A DNA stretch of 64,000 nucleotides, from NCBI GenBank assembly GCA_937928755.1, contig CALEZI010000107.1:1-64000 (forward strand), written 5' to 3'. Shown piece by piece: positions 27,791 through 36,670 of the stretch. Position numbers and translations under genes: made by a program. Source of the stretch: an uncultured Rhodanobacteraceae bacterium (GTDB lineage: Bacteria > Pseudomonadota > Gammaproteobacteria > Xanthomonadales > SZUA-5). A model generated the notes under the pieces. The model worked only from the letters and a program-made list of their open reading frames with translations. It searched no databases and was not told the origin of the DNA. The first letter of the stretch is position 1. Every line of letters begins with the position of its first letter.

Positions 27791-28554
27791 ATGTTCGTAT
27801 CTGCATCTTGCTGCTTTGCGCCGGGCTGCTGTTGAGCGCCTGCGCCAGCGACGGCACCGGCGGCAGCTTCATGGGCCAAAGCTCGGAGAAAGCCAAACGT
27901 TCGGCTGAATTGCAGGTTCAGCTCGCACAGGAATACCTGAAACGCGGCAATCTCGAGATCGCGCGCGACAGACTCAAGCGCGCGCTGGAACTGGATCCGT
28001 ATTCGGCCCAGGCGCATACGGTGTCGGGCTTCCTCAACGAATCGATCAAGGAATTCGTGCAGGCTGAGCTGCATTACAAGCGCGCCGTGGAACTGCGTCC
28101 CAAAGACGGCGACATGAGCAACAACTTCGCCAGTTTCCTGTGTCGCCAGGGTCGCTATGACGAAGCTGAAGCAATGTACCGGCGCGCCTTTTCGGATCCG
28201 TTCTACAAGACACCGGAAGTGGCGTTGACCAACGCCGGCATCTGCGCCAAGGACGGCGGCAAGCTGGAGCAATCCGAGGCTTACCTGCGCGAAGCCCTCG
28301 ATCGCGCGCCGAGTTACGGCGCCGCGCTCCTGCCGATGGCGGGCGTGTTGTTCGCACGCGGCGACAATCTGCGCGCACGCGCTTTCATGCAACGCTACGA
28401 GGCGCAGAATCCGGCCAATCCGGAAGCACTCTACCTTGGGATGCAGATCGAGCAGGCGCTCGGCGACAAGCGCAGCGCCGAAGACTATCGACGACGATTG
28501 CTCAGCGGCTTTCCGCGCTCTGCGGAAGCGAAGGCACTGGAGCAACGAGAGTGA
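27787..28554 (+). CDS. pilF: Type IV pilus biogenesis lipoprotein PilF/PilW
   Basis: An outer-membrane TPR lipoprotein (pilotin) needed for PilQ secretin assembly. 255 residues. The signal peptide ends in the lipobox LLSACAS (Cys19), followed by about six TPR helices pairs from 40 to 240, including the canonical AQEYLKRGNLEIARDRLKRA unit. The start overlaps the rlmN stop (ATGA) and the end overlaps rodZ, the conserved gammaproteobacterial arrangement. Other pilus genes are not in the window. Confidence 0.94.
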
Positions 28555-29504
28555 TGCAGGAGCAGGACATGGATGCATCGACCGCGGGCAACGACCCGCA
28601 GGCACTGGATCTGGCTGAACTGGGGCAGCGGCTGCGTGCTGCGCGTATCGCGGCATCGTTGACGATGGATGACGTTGCGCAGCGATTGCACCTGCCGCTG
28701 GCGACTGTCACAGACCTGGAATCCGGACGCAGCGACCGCATCGGCACGCCGATCTACCTCAAGGGATTTCTGCGCAGCTACCTGAAGTTGCTGGCACTGC
28801 CGGAGGCTTGGGCCGATCTCGCGCTGGGGGCCTCGGATTCGGCGTCGATTCCGCCGATCCTGCCGGCCGCCGGCGCGGTCGCGCGCAGAGTGCCATGGAT
28901 CGAACGATACAAATGGGCCGCCAGCTATGTGGTGGGAACTGCGCTGGCGTTGACTGCCGTTCATTGGCTGGTGAGCAACACGCCGCAGTTGGGATTCCCG
29001 GAAGCGTCGAGAACTGCCGAGCCGACAGCGAATGTCCCTCCCGTCGCGCCAGCCGCTGTCGCGAACGAAGCGCCGGTGGCGGTGGCCGACATTCCAGCGC
29101 CGGCGATCCTTGTACCCGCGCCGGGAGGGGAAGAATCGCTGGTCATGGCTTCGCTGAATCCGTTCAGGGTGCCCACTGATGCGCGGCCCGACGAGGCGGC
29201 CCGGGAGGCGACGCTGACGCTGACCTTCGATCAGGCCAGTTGGGTGGATGTGCGCGACGAGGCCGGCGGCAAGCTGGCTTTCCAGACGGTGGCTGCCGGC
29301 GAACGTCGCAGCTTCGCACTGGGCGCTCCGGTCTCGGTCCTGATCGGCAATGCGCGCGGCGTGCGCGCCGACGTTGCCGGAACTCCGGTGGTTATCGATA
29401 CTTTCGTGCGCGGGAACATTGCCCGCTTTGCGGTCGCCAGGGACGAGCAGGGCTGGTCCGCGGTAACCATCGACAAAGACACCGCCAGTCGCGATGGCGG
29501 CTGA
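28554..29504 (+). CDS. rodZ: RodZ-like cytoskeletal/cell-shape protein
   Basis: An inner-membrane bitopic protein linking MreB to the cell-wall elongasome. About 316 residues. It has a cytoplasmic HTH domain (about 20-85; LGQRLRAARIAASLTMDDVA and YLKGFLRSYLKLL), one TM helix (about 125-142), a Pro/Ala-rich periplasmic linker, and a C-terminal beta domain (DUF4115-type) near 210-310. Start options are a GTG at 28551, ATG at 28554, or ATG at 28569. I use 28554, which overlaps the pilF stop by one base; the ATG at 28569 has an AGGAG 6 nt upstream and could be the real one. Confidence 0.88.
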   Translation: MQEQDMDASTAGNDPQALDLAELGQRLRAARIAASLTMDDVAQRLHLPLATVTDLESGRSDRIGTPIYLKGFLRSYLKLLALPEAWADLALGASDSASIPPILPAAGAVARRVPWIERYKWAASYVVGTALALTAVHWLVSNTPQLGFPEASRTAEPTANVPPVAPAAVANEAPVAVADIPAPAILVPAPGGEESLVMASLNPFRVPTDARPDEAAREATLTLTFDQASWVDVRDEAGGKLAFQTVAAGERRSFALGAPVSVLIGNARGVRADVAGTPVVIDTFVRGNIARFAVARDEQGWSAVTIDKDTASRDGG

Positions 29505-29534
29505 CGAATACCGACTTCTTCCAGGATTGCGCAA

Positions 29535-30254
29535 ATGGCCGACGACATCATCGATGCCCATGAGCAGAGCGAACAAGCTCGCCAGTGGCTGCAGAAGAAT
29601 GGCAGTTCCATCATCATGGGAATCCTCATCGGCCTGGCGGTGCTGCTCGGCTGGCAGCGCTGGCAGCAGTCCGGCGTCAACCATCGTGCCGAGGCAATGG
29701 TGAAGTTCGACGATTTTCAGGCTGCGGTCGACAAGGACGACAAGGAACTTGCCGTCAAGCTGGTCGAGGATCTGCGCAAGAACTATGGCGATACGCCGCA
29801 TGCCGCGCTCGGCGCGCTCGAGCTCGCCGAGATGCATCTGAAGGCCAGCGAGTTGCCGGAAGCGGAGTCGTCGCTGCGTTTTGCGGCGGAGAAGGGCGGT
29901 TCCGCGTCGATCCAATCGATCGCGTCGCTGCGACTGGCGCGGGTGCTGCTTGGACGGGGCGAGGCTCAGCGCGCGCTCGACGCACTGAAAGGCGTTGCCG
30001 CTGGCGCCTACGCAGGCGAACTCGAAGTGGTGCGTGGCGATGCCCTGCTGGCATTGGGACGGCCGGATGAGGCACGCAAGGCCTACGACGCCGCGCTCGC
30101 GGTAATCGACGTGGCTTCCACCCAACGGGCCTCGATCGAAGCCAGGCGCGACGATGTCGCTGCCGGTGGCGCACCTGTGTCGACTCCAGCGCCCGCCGCG
30201 GAAGCAGCGCCTGTGCCGACCCCAGCGCCGGTGGCACCGGCGGAGCAGGGCTGA
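29535..30254 (+). CDS. yfgM: YfgM-like ancillary translocon subunit
   Basis: A 239-residue inner-membrane protein of the YfgM family, which binds SecYEG together with PpiD and helps periplasmic chaperone traffic. It has a short cytoplasmic N-terminus (about 1-24, acidic), one TM (about 25-43), and a periplasmic TPR-like domain (about 48-200). The Pro/Ala-rich tail (PAPAAEAAPVPTPAPVAP) is unusual for the family. It is 30 bp after rodZ and 1 bp before bamB. ispG and hisS, which often lie between rodZ and yfgM in gammaproteobacteria, are missing here. Confidence 0.92.
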   Translation: MADDIIDAHEQSEQARQWLQKNGSSIIMGILIGLAVLLGWQRWQQSGVNHRAEAMVKFDDFQAAVDKDDKELAVKLVEDLRKNYGDTPHAALGALELAEMHLKASELPEAESSLRFAAEKGGSASIQSIASLRLARVLLGRGEAQRALDALKGVAAGAYAGELEVVRGDALLALGRPDEARKAYDAALAVIDVASTQRASIEARRDDVAAGGAPVSTPAPAAEAAPVPTPAPVAPAEQG

Positions 30255-30255
30255 C

Positions 30256-31410
30256 ATGCCGATGCGCAAATCGGTCCTGAGTTTGCTGTTGGGTTTGGTG
30301 CTGCTGGCCGGCTGTGCCGGCGACAGCGCCAAGAAAGAGAACATCGAGCCGCCGACGCCGTTGGTCGAGTTCACTCCGTCGGTCGTGGTCGAAAAACTCT
30401 GGTCCAGTTCGATCGGCGGCGGTGCTGGCGAGACCGGTGCCGGGCTGGTGCCGGCAGTCGCTGCCGGGCGCGCATTCTTCGCCGGCACCGATGGCGACAT
30501 CATGGCGATCGAAGCCTCGAGCGGCAAACGCCTCTGGAGTCAGCAGGTCGAATCCTTCAGCGGCGGTCCGGGCGCCGGCGAATCGATCGTCGTCGCCGGG
30601 ACGCTGAACGGTGCGGTGATCGCATTCGATGCCGAAAGCGGCGCCGAGATCTGGCGCAGCCGGGTGTCCTCGGAAGTCATCTCGCCGCCAGTGGTGTCCG
30701 GGCAGACCGTCATCGTGATTGCCAACGATGGCCGCACGCACGCCCTCAAGGCGAGCGATGGCAGCCAGATCTGGGCGGTCGATCGCGGTGTGCCGATGCT
30801 CAGTCTGCGCGGCAATGCGGCGCCGATCGTGAGCAACGGAGTGGTCGTCGTCGGCGCCGCCAACGGCACGGTGAGTGCGTTCTCGCTGGCTGAGGGTCGC
30901 CCGCTGTGGGAACAGCGCCTTGGCGTCGGCGAAGGCCGCACCGATCTCGAGCGCATGGTCGACGTCGACGGACGCATGGATGTACTGGCCGGCGATCTGT
31001 TTGCGGTCGGCTTCGGATCCGGCGCCCAGGCGATGACGCTGGACTCTGGTCGCATCCTGTGGGCGCGCGACATGTCGTCGGTCGCCGGTCTGGCGGCGGG
31101 CGAAGACGGCATATTCATCGCCGCCACCGATGGTGCCGTCTGGGCGGTGGATCGTCGCAGCGGCGGTGCCCTGTGGAAGAACGGCGACCTGCTTTACCGC
31201 ATGTTGTCGGCGCCGGTACTGCTCGGCAGCCATGTCGTGGTGGGCGATCTCGAGGGTCAGTTGCACTGGTTGAAGCGCAGCGACGGCGAGGTCGCGGCGC
31301 GGACCAAGCTCGGTGGACTTGGATTCGGCAGCGGACTCGTGGTGGTCGACGAGGTGCTGTACGTCCAGAACAACGATGGCTCGATTGGCGCATTCCGTAT
31401 TCGGCAGTGA
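30256..31410 (+). CDS. bamB: Outer-membrane assembly lipoprotein BamB
   Basis: The beta-propeller lipoprotein of the BAM complex, which inserts outer-membrane beta-barrels. 384 residues. The signal peptide ends in LLAGCAG (Cys20), followed by PQQ-like repeats that form an eight-bladed propeller: GDIMAIEASSGKRLWS, GAVIAFDAESGAEIWR, GTVSAFSLAEGRPLWEQ, GAVWAVDRRSGGALWK and others. I start at MPMRKSV directly after the yfgM stop. It lies upstream of der as in most gammaproteobacteria. Confidence 0.96.
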   Translation: MPMRKSVLSLLLGLVLLAGCAGDSAKKENIEPPTPLVEFTPSVVVEKLWSSSIGGGAGETGAGLVPAVAAGRAFFAGTDGDIMAIEASSGKRLWSQQVESFSGGPGAGESIVVAGTLNGAVIAFDAESGAEIWRSRVSSEVISPPVVSGQTVIVIANDGRTHALKASDGSQIWAVDRGVPMLSLRGNAAPIVSNGVVVVGAANGTVSAFSLAEGRPLWEQRLGVGEGRTDLERMVDVDGRMDVLAGDLFAVGFGSGAQAMTLDSGRILWARDMSSVAGLAAGEDGIFIAATDGAVWAVDRRSGGALWKNGDLLYRMLSAPVLLGSHVVVGDLEGQLHWLKRSDGEVAARTKLGGLGFGSGLVVVDEVLYVQNNDGSIGAFRIRQ

Positions 31411-31417
31411 ATTGAAG

Positions 31418-31556
31418 TGGTTGTTGGTTCCTGGTTGCTGGTTGTCGGAAAGAGCGCACGCTCGCGACCGGTGATCGGTTAGGGCATTTCCCGCTGCAGT
31501 ATGGCAGCGGGGCCTTGCGCTCGTGCCCTGACCAACAACCTACAACCCGCAACCAA
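31418..31556. repeat. CAAC/GTTG inverted stretch with internal hairpin
   Basis: GGTTGTTGGTTCC and GGTTGCTGGTTGT at 31420-31446 face CCAACAACC and CAACCAAC at about 31530-31556. A perfect 8-bp stem CCCGCTGC/GCAGCGGG (31490-31497/31504-31511) lies inside. The CAAC-rich motif is shared with the 183-bp element and with 40440-40466. Confidence 0.65.
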
Positions 31557-31580
31557 CACCCGCGTCCCTAGGCTCCGCAC

Positions 31581-32969
31581 ATGCTCCCCGTCGTTGCACT
31601 GGTCGGTCGCCCGAATGTCGGCAAGTCGACGCTCTACAACTCACTGACCCGAAGTCGGGACGCCATCGTCTCGAACCTGCCCGGCGTCACCCGCGATCGC
31701 CTGTTCGGAATCTGCCGGCGCGGCGAGCGGCCGTTCATGGTGGTCGATACCGCCGGGCTCACCGAGAACGAGGACGTGCTCGCCAAGGGCATGTCGGCGC
31801 AATCGTGGCAGGCAATCGGTGAATCCGACCTGGTTTGCCTGGTGGTCGATGCCCGCGATGGCCTGAATCCGGACGATACCGAAATCGCGTTGCGCATCCG
31901 CGCCGCGGGCAAGCGCTTGTTGTTGATCGTCAACAAGATCGACGGTCTGCAGGAATCCAACGCGTATGCCGAGTTTTCGCGACTGGGCATCGCCACCACA
32001 TTGATGGTTTCGGCGGCGCACAATCAGGGTATCGCCGACCTTGTGGATCACCTGTTGTCTGAATTGCCGCCCGAGCCGGCCGAGCCGGAGTCGGATAGCG
32101 GCGCGATCAAGATCGCCATCCTCGGCCGGCCGAACGTGGGCAAGTCGACACTGGTCAACCGCTTGCTCGGCGAAGAGCGGGTACTGGCGATGGATTTGCC
32201 GGGCACCACGCGCGATGCCGTGCGCATACCGCTGGAACGCGACGGCAAGCGCTATCTGCTGATCGACACTGCCGGCATCCGGCGCAAGGCGCGCGTCGGC
32301 GAGGGTATCGAGAAGTTCAGTGTGATCAAGGCGCTGCAGGCGGCCGAAGAGGCACACGTGGTGGTGCTCATTCTCGACGCCCAGCAGGGATTCGCCGACC
32401 AGGATGCGCACCTGCTCGGCGAAATCGTGAACCTCGGGCGCGGCCTGGTGCTCGCGATCAACAAGTGGGACGGCTTGAGCGTGCGCGAACGCACCCAGGT
32501 CAACCAACGGTTGGACTGGGGCCTCGGATTCGTGAACTTCGCCAAGCGACTGCCGATTTCCGCCTTGCACGGATCGGGTCTCGGCGAGCTGATGAAGGCA
32601 GTGAACCAGGCGCACCGCGCAGCGACCCGGGAATTCTCGGCGTCGGATCTGACCAAAGCGATCAACGAGGCCTTCGAGAAGCATCAGCCGCCGCTGGTGC
32701 GCGGCCGCGTCGCCAAGATGCGTTACGCCCACCAGGGTGGGCGCAATCCACCGCGCGTGATCATCCACGGCAATCGGCTGGAGTCGCTGCCGGATTCCTA
32801 CAAGCGCTTCCTCGAAAACCACCTGCGAACGCGCTTCAAGTTGATCGGTACACCGCTGGTACTGGAGTTCCGCGAGGGCAGCAATCCGTTTGCCGGCAAG
32901 AAGAACGTGCTGACCCCGCGCCAGGTCGAGAAACGCAAGCGCCTGATTCGCCACGTCAAACGCGGCTGA
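31581..32969 (+). CDS. der: Ribosome-assembly GTPase Der (EngA)
   Basis: An essential GTPase for 50S subunit maturation. 462 residues with two tandem G domains. Both P-loops read GRPNVGKST (about 9-17 and 183-191), followed by DTAGL/DTAGI switch II motifs and NKID/NKWD specificity motifs. A C-terminal KH-like domain (about 350-445) completes the fold. The ATG follows about 170 bp after bamB, interrupted by a repeat, so it may have its own promoter. Confidence 0.97.
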   Translation: MLPVVALVGRPNVGKSTLYNSLTRSRDAIVSNLPGVTRDRLFGICRRGERPFMVVDTAGLTENEDVLAKGMSAQSWQAIGESDLVCLVVDARDGLNPDDTEIALRIRAAGKRLLLIVNKIDGLQESNAYAEFSRLGIATTLMVSAAHNQGIADLVDHLLSELPPEPAEPESDSGAIKIAILGRPNVGKSTLVNRLLGEERVLAMDLPGTTRDAVRIPLERDGKRYLLIDTAGIRRKARVGEGIEKFSVIKALQAAEEAHVVVLILDAQQGFADQDAHLLGEIVNLGRGLVLAINKWDGLSVRERTQVNQRLDWGLGFVNFAKRLPISALHGSGLGELMKAVNQAHRAATREFSASDLTKAINEAFEKHQPPLVRGRVAKMRYAHQGGRNPPRVIIHGNRLESLPDSYKRFLENHLRTRFKLIGTPLVLEFREGSNPFAGKKNVLTPRQVEKRKRLIRHVKRG

Positions 32970-33015
32970 GGCCGCGTTTTCGAACTTCACCTTGGTTGAA
33001 CGTCGGTGATCCCGC

Positions 33016-34299
33016 ATGCATACCGCGCCAGATGTCGAAGCCGTGCTGCAGACCAGGGCCGTGCCGATGCGCATCAGCGTGGCCGAGGCGCGCGTCTGCA
33101 TCGCGTCCGCACTGATCGCCACCCGTCCAACGGTTGAGCGTGTCGCGGTTGCCGCTGCGCATGGCCTGCGTCTGGCCGAAGACGTGCATATCGCGCACAG
33201 CCTGCCGCTGTTCGCCAACTCGGCGATGGATGGTTACGCCTGCCGCCATGGCAGTCTCGAAGGCGGCGGCGAGCCGCTCCTGCGGGTGGTCGGCGAGAGT
33301 CGCGCCGGGGAGCAGTTCCAGGGACGCATCGCGCGCGGCGAATGTGTGCGGATATCCACCGGCTCGCGATTGCCGGCCGACGCCGACACCGTGATCATCC
33401 AGGAGCACGTGGAGCGCGCAGGCGATCAGGTACGGGTATTGCGGATCCAGATCGCCGGCGCCAATGTGCGCCAGGCCGGCGAGGAGTGCGTCGCCGGGTC
33501 GAAATTGCTGGCGCGCTTCGATCTGCTCGATGCGCGTTCGCTGGCACTGGCGGCCAGCGCGGGACGAACCGAGCTGCGCGTCCTGGCGCGGCCGCGGGTG
33601 GCGATCGTCACCACCGGCGACGAACTGGCGCAGCCAGGGCAAGTGCTCGCGAGCGACCGGATCTACGACAGCAATGCTGCCCTGCTGCAGTCCCTGGTGT
33701 TCGAGGCCGGTGGTCATCCGCTGCCGCCGGTTTGGGTGACCGACGATCCGCAGGCGCTTGCGGAGGCTCTGCGTCGCGCCGCCGCCGCGGCCGATCTGGT
33801 GCTGACCACGGGTGGCGCCTCGGTGGGCGACCACGACCATCTGCCGCGACTGCTGCTCGAGCAGGGCAGCGTGCATTTCTGGAAGGTACGCATGAAGCCG
33901 GGCATGCCGGCCTTGTTTGGCGAGTTGTACGGCACGCCGCTGTTGGCGTTGCCGGGCAATCCAGTATCGGTGTACGCGACCTTCCGGATCCTGGCGCGGG
34001 TGGCGCTGGACGCGCTGCAGGGCATCGCACCGGCGGATCCGCCGCGCTGGCGCGCGCGCCTGGAAGTGCCGCTGCGCAAGTCGCACGGCCGCGCCGAATA
34101 TCTGCGAGCGCTTCATTGCATCGACGCCCACGGTCAGCTCTGGGTGCGGCCGTTGCAGGGCCAGGAGTCGTTTCGACTGGTCAGCCTGCGCCAGGCCAGT
34201 GCGCTGTTGGTCCTGCCGGAAGGCGAGATCGACCTCGCCGCTGGTGCAGTCGTCGATATCGAGCCGCTGTCGCTGGCTGCCACGGAGAGCTGGAAATGA
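33016..34299 (+). CDS. moeA: Molybdopterin molybdenumtransferase MoeA
   Basis: Inserts molybdate into adenylylated molybdopterin to form the molybdenum cofactor. 427 residues. Family motifs are PLFANSAMDGYACR (about 68-80), EGSRLPADADTV-like ISTGSRLPADADTV, TTGDEL, DSN in IYDSNAALL, TTGGASVGDHD, MKPGMP and LPGNPVS. It is directly coupled to moeB by an ATGA overlap. Moco-dependent enzymes are not encoded in this window. An ATG at 33067 within MRISVAEA could be an alternative start. Confidence 0.95.
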   Translation: MHTAPDVEAVLQTRAVPMRISVAEARVCIASALIATRPTVERVAVAAAHGLRLAEDVHIAHSLPLFANSAMDGYACRHGSLEGGGEPLLRVVGESRAGEQFQGRIARGECVRISTGSRLPADADTVIIQEHVERAGDQVRVLRIQIAGANVRQAGEECVAGSKLLARFDLLDARSLALAASAGRTELRVLARPRVAIVTTGDELAQPGQVLASDRIYDSNAALLQSLVFEAGGHPLPPVWVTDDPQALAEALRRAAAAADLVLTTGGASVGDHDHLPRLLLEQGSVHFWKVRMKPGMPALFGELYGTPLLALPGNPVSVYATFRILARVALDALQGIAPADPPRWRARLEVPLRKSHGRAEYLRALHCIDAHGQLWVRPLQGQESFRLVSLRQASALLVLPEGEIDLAAGAVVDIEPLSLAATESWK

Positions 34300-35474
34300 G
34301 TTTGCGCGAGGACTGGATCGAGCGCTTGCGTGAGGCGACGCCACACGTGGACGTGCGCGAGGCGCGGCGGCGTCAGCAACAGGGCGCGCTGATCGTCGAT
34401 GTCCGCGAAAGGATCGAATGGGCCGAGGGTAGTCCGCCCGAGGCCGTGCAAATCGCGCGCAGCCAGCTCGAGTTTGAAGTCGAACGCGGTCTGCCCGACC
34501 GCAGTCGCAATCTGCTGCTGTTGTGCGCTGCCGGCAGCCGCGCGCTGCTTTGCGCGGAGACTCTTTCGCGCCTGGGTTATCCGAATGTGGCGGTGATCGA
34601 CGGCGGCATGCGTGCGTGGAAGGCCGCGCAGCTTCCGGTGCTGGTGCCGGAAACCCTGGATGCCGCCTGGCAGCGACGTTACGCGCGCCAGATAGTTCTG
34701 CCTGAAGTTGGCGTCGAGGGTCAGCAGCGCCTGGCACGTGCGCGCGTGCTGGTTGTCGGCGCCGGTGGTCTGGGCTCGCCGGTCGCCTTGTATCTGGCTG
34801 CGGCCGGCGTCGGTACGCTGCGTATCGTCGATGACGATCGAGTCGACGAGAGCAACCTTCAGCGCCAGGTGCTGCACACGACGGCGCGAGTTGGTCGCGC
34901 GAAAACGCAGTCGGCGGTGGAAACGCTGAATGCGCTGAATCCGGCGCTCAAGGTCGAAGCCATCGAGCAGCGCGTGAACAGCGCCAATGTCGATGCGCTG
35001 GTCGCGGACTGTTCGGTGTGGGTGGATGGGTCCGACAATCTGCCGACGCGTTATTTGTTGAGCGATGCCGCGGTGAAGCACGGCAAGGCGCTGGTCTATG
35101 GCGCCGTCGAGCGCTTCAGCGGACAGGTCGCCGTATTCCATCCGCAGTTTCGGCGTGGCATCGCGCCGTGTTATCGCTGCCTGTTTCCAGAACCGCCGCC
35201 GCCGGAACAGGCGCCGAATTGTGCCGAGGTCGGCGTTGTCGGTGTCGTTCCCGGCGTCGTCGGCCTGTTGCAGGCCAACGAAGCGATCAAGCTGCTGCTG
35301 GGAATTGGTCAGCCTTTGATCGGTCGGTTGCTGATGTTCGACGCCCTGGGCGCTCATTTCCGCGAATTGAGCTTGCCGGCCGATCCCGAATGCGCCTTGT
35401 GTGCGCCGAATCGCGCGTTTCCGGGCTATGTCGACTACTTTGCCTTTTGCACGAATGGCGCAAAGCCAGGTTGA
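34296..35474 (+). CDS. moeB: MoeB-type adenylyltransferase with N-terminal rhodanese domain
   Basis: A 392-residue E1-like protein that adenylylates the C-terminus of MoaD (or a ThiS-like sulfur carrier). An N-terminal rhodanese domain (about 14-115) has the loop LLCAAGSRAL with candidate persulfide C77. The ThiF/MoeB domain (about 125-385) has RYARQ (128-132), the ATP loop GAGGLGS (155-161), DDDRVDESNLQRQ, and two zinc CXXC pairs (CYRC, CALC). Eukaryotic MOCS3/Uba4 puts rhodanese at the C-terminus; here it is N-terminal. The rhodanese part could supply sulfur to the same carrier, combining activation and thiolation. It overlaps moeA by 4 nt. Confidence 0.92.
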   Translation: MSLREDWIERLREATPHVDVREARRRQQQGALIVDVRERIEWAEGSPPEAVQIARSQLEFEVERGLPDRSRNLLLLCAAGSRALLCAETLSRLGYPNVAVIDGGMRAWKAAQLPVLVPETLDAAWQRRYARQIVLPEVGVEGQQRLARARVLVVGAGGLGSPVALYLAAAGVGTLRIVDDDRVDESNLQRQVLHTTARVGRAKTQSAVETLNALNPALKVEAIEQRVNSANVDALVADCSVWVDGSDNLPTRYLLSDAAVKHGKALVYGAVERFSGQVAVFHPQFRRGIAPCYRCLFPEPPPPEQAPNCAEVGVVGVVPGVVGLLQANEAIKLLLGIGQPLIGRLLMFDALGAHFRELSLPADPECALCAPNRAFPGYVDYFAFCTNGAKPG

Positions 35475-36158
35475 AAGCAAGAAACACGGCATGCGTCGCC
35501 TGTGGATAAGGTTGTGGACGAATAATTCGTCCGCTGGCTGCGCGCGCACCATCGCGCACTTGCGTGCCACCCTTCGTTCCGTGACCGACCCCACAAAAGC
35601 GCGCGCAAACAACGCGTTGGACATCAAATTGCGGCGAGAGCAGGAATGCGCACAAGCTTCATCGCGGAACGCCCTGGTTGTGCACAACCATTCGCGGTGC
35701 GTCGCAATTTGCACTCCGCGTTATCCGGAAAGTCAAGGCCCCGATGCCGACTTCCGCCAGAGATCAATGGCGCATCCGCGGGAGAAAATGGGTCATCAGT
35801 TAGAGCAGTTACTTCAAGATCGCCTCAGCAAGGCGCGCTAAGTCATTGCCGCGAAACCAATGTTTCAGATTATCCACACGGCCTGTGGATAACCATGTGG
35901 ATGAGCGCGTGGACAGCGCCCGAAAAGCGCGCCACGGCGCCCTTTCGCGTGCATTGGCGAGTCTCTCGCCAGTTAGGTTAAAGTCAATAAAAACAATGAC
36001 ATGCGTTGATCGCGCGAAACGCTCTTGACAATCCTGAAACAAATCCTTCAGCGCCGCTGGGTCTGTGCAAAAGAATTCCTGGTTGGCGTCGAAAATCGGT
36101 CGAACGCGGTACTGGTGGCCTGCTCAAGCGAAGCTGTAGCGATCGCCGTTGCGGCTAC
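35475..36158. other. Gene-free region with a DnaA-box cluster
   Basis: 684 bp without a convincing gene. Three perfect TTATCCACA boxes occur at 35501-35509 (reverse), 35870-35878 (forward) and 35884-35892 (reverse); the last two form an inverted pair 5 nt apart. One-mismatch sites are at 35896-35904 (TGTGGATGA), 36064-36072 (TGTGCAAAA) and within the palindrome TTGTGCACAA at 35678-35687. An AT-rich tract (about 35971-36000, AAGTCAATAAAAACAATGA) lies about 80 bp beyond the inverted pair. This resembles an origin or another DnaA-binding locus. Small reading frames here look random. Confidence 0.7.
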
Positions 36159-36500
36159 TCAGGATGACGCCTTGGGGTGCGCCAGCATGGCGGCATCGTA
36201 GCGGGCCATCTGCTCGGCGCTGGCTTGCGCCTGATGCAGTGCTTTCCATTCCGGGAAGGGCATGCCGTAAACGTATTCGCGCGCCTGCTCGCGGCTCAGC
36301 GTGGTACCGACGCCAGCAGCGGCCTGTTGGTACCAGTCCGCCAGGCAGTTGCGGCAGAAGCCGGCGAGGATCATCAGATCGATGTTCTGAACGTCGCTGC
36401 GTTGCCGCAGGTGGGCAATCAGGCTACGAAAGGCTGCCGCTTCGATGGCGTCGCTGCTGGCGTTCGATGCGGTGGTTGTCACGGGTTCGTTGCAGGTCAT
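36159..36500 (-). CDS. DUF1244 family protein
   Basis: A 113-residue cytoplasmic protein of the DUF1244 family of unknown function, recognised by FRSLIAHLRQRSDVQNIDLM followed by LAGFCRNCLADWY and YGMPFPEWK. The CXXC pair C49/C52 may bind metal. It is a small helical protein of the family's usual length (about 100). I start at MTCNEPVTTT; a longer upstream frame is Arg-rich and unlike the family. It is divergent from the TatT gene by 170 bp. Confidence 0.88.
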   Translation of the reverse strand: MTCNEPVTTTASNASSDAIEAAAFRSLIAHLRQRSDVQNIDLMILAGFCRNCLADWYQQAAAGVGTTLSREQAREYVYGMPFPEWKALHQAQASAEQMARYDAAMLAHPKASS

Positions 36501-36670
36501 GGCTCTACTCCTGTCGCTTGCGCGTCGAAGAGTAACCAAGCGGCGCCCGCAGGGGAAATGGCCGCTTGGCGGCGCCGTGTGTTTGCCGGGTTTGCCGGCA
36601 CGCGCCGTTGGCGTTACAGCAAGGCTCGCTGGCGTAGACTTGCGAATTTGCGGTCTGATCCGGTCTGGCG

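Noticed and set aside
28485..30527. A 680-codon minus-strand frame across rodZ, yfgM and the start of bamB.
   Set aside because: It overlaps three conserved genes on the plus strand, and its translation is Arg/Gln-rich without motifs.
35475..35841. A 146-codon plus-strand frame after moeB.
   Set aside because: It overlaps the moeB end, has no start signal, and its translation shows no domain; the DNA is better explained by the DnaA-box region.
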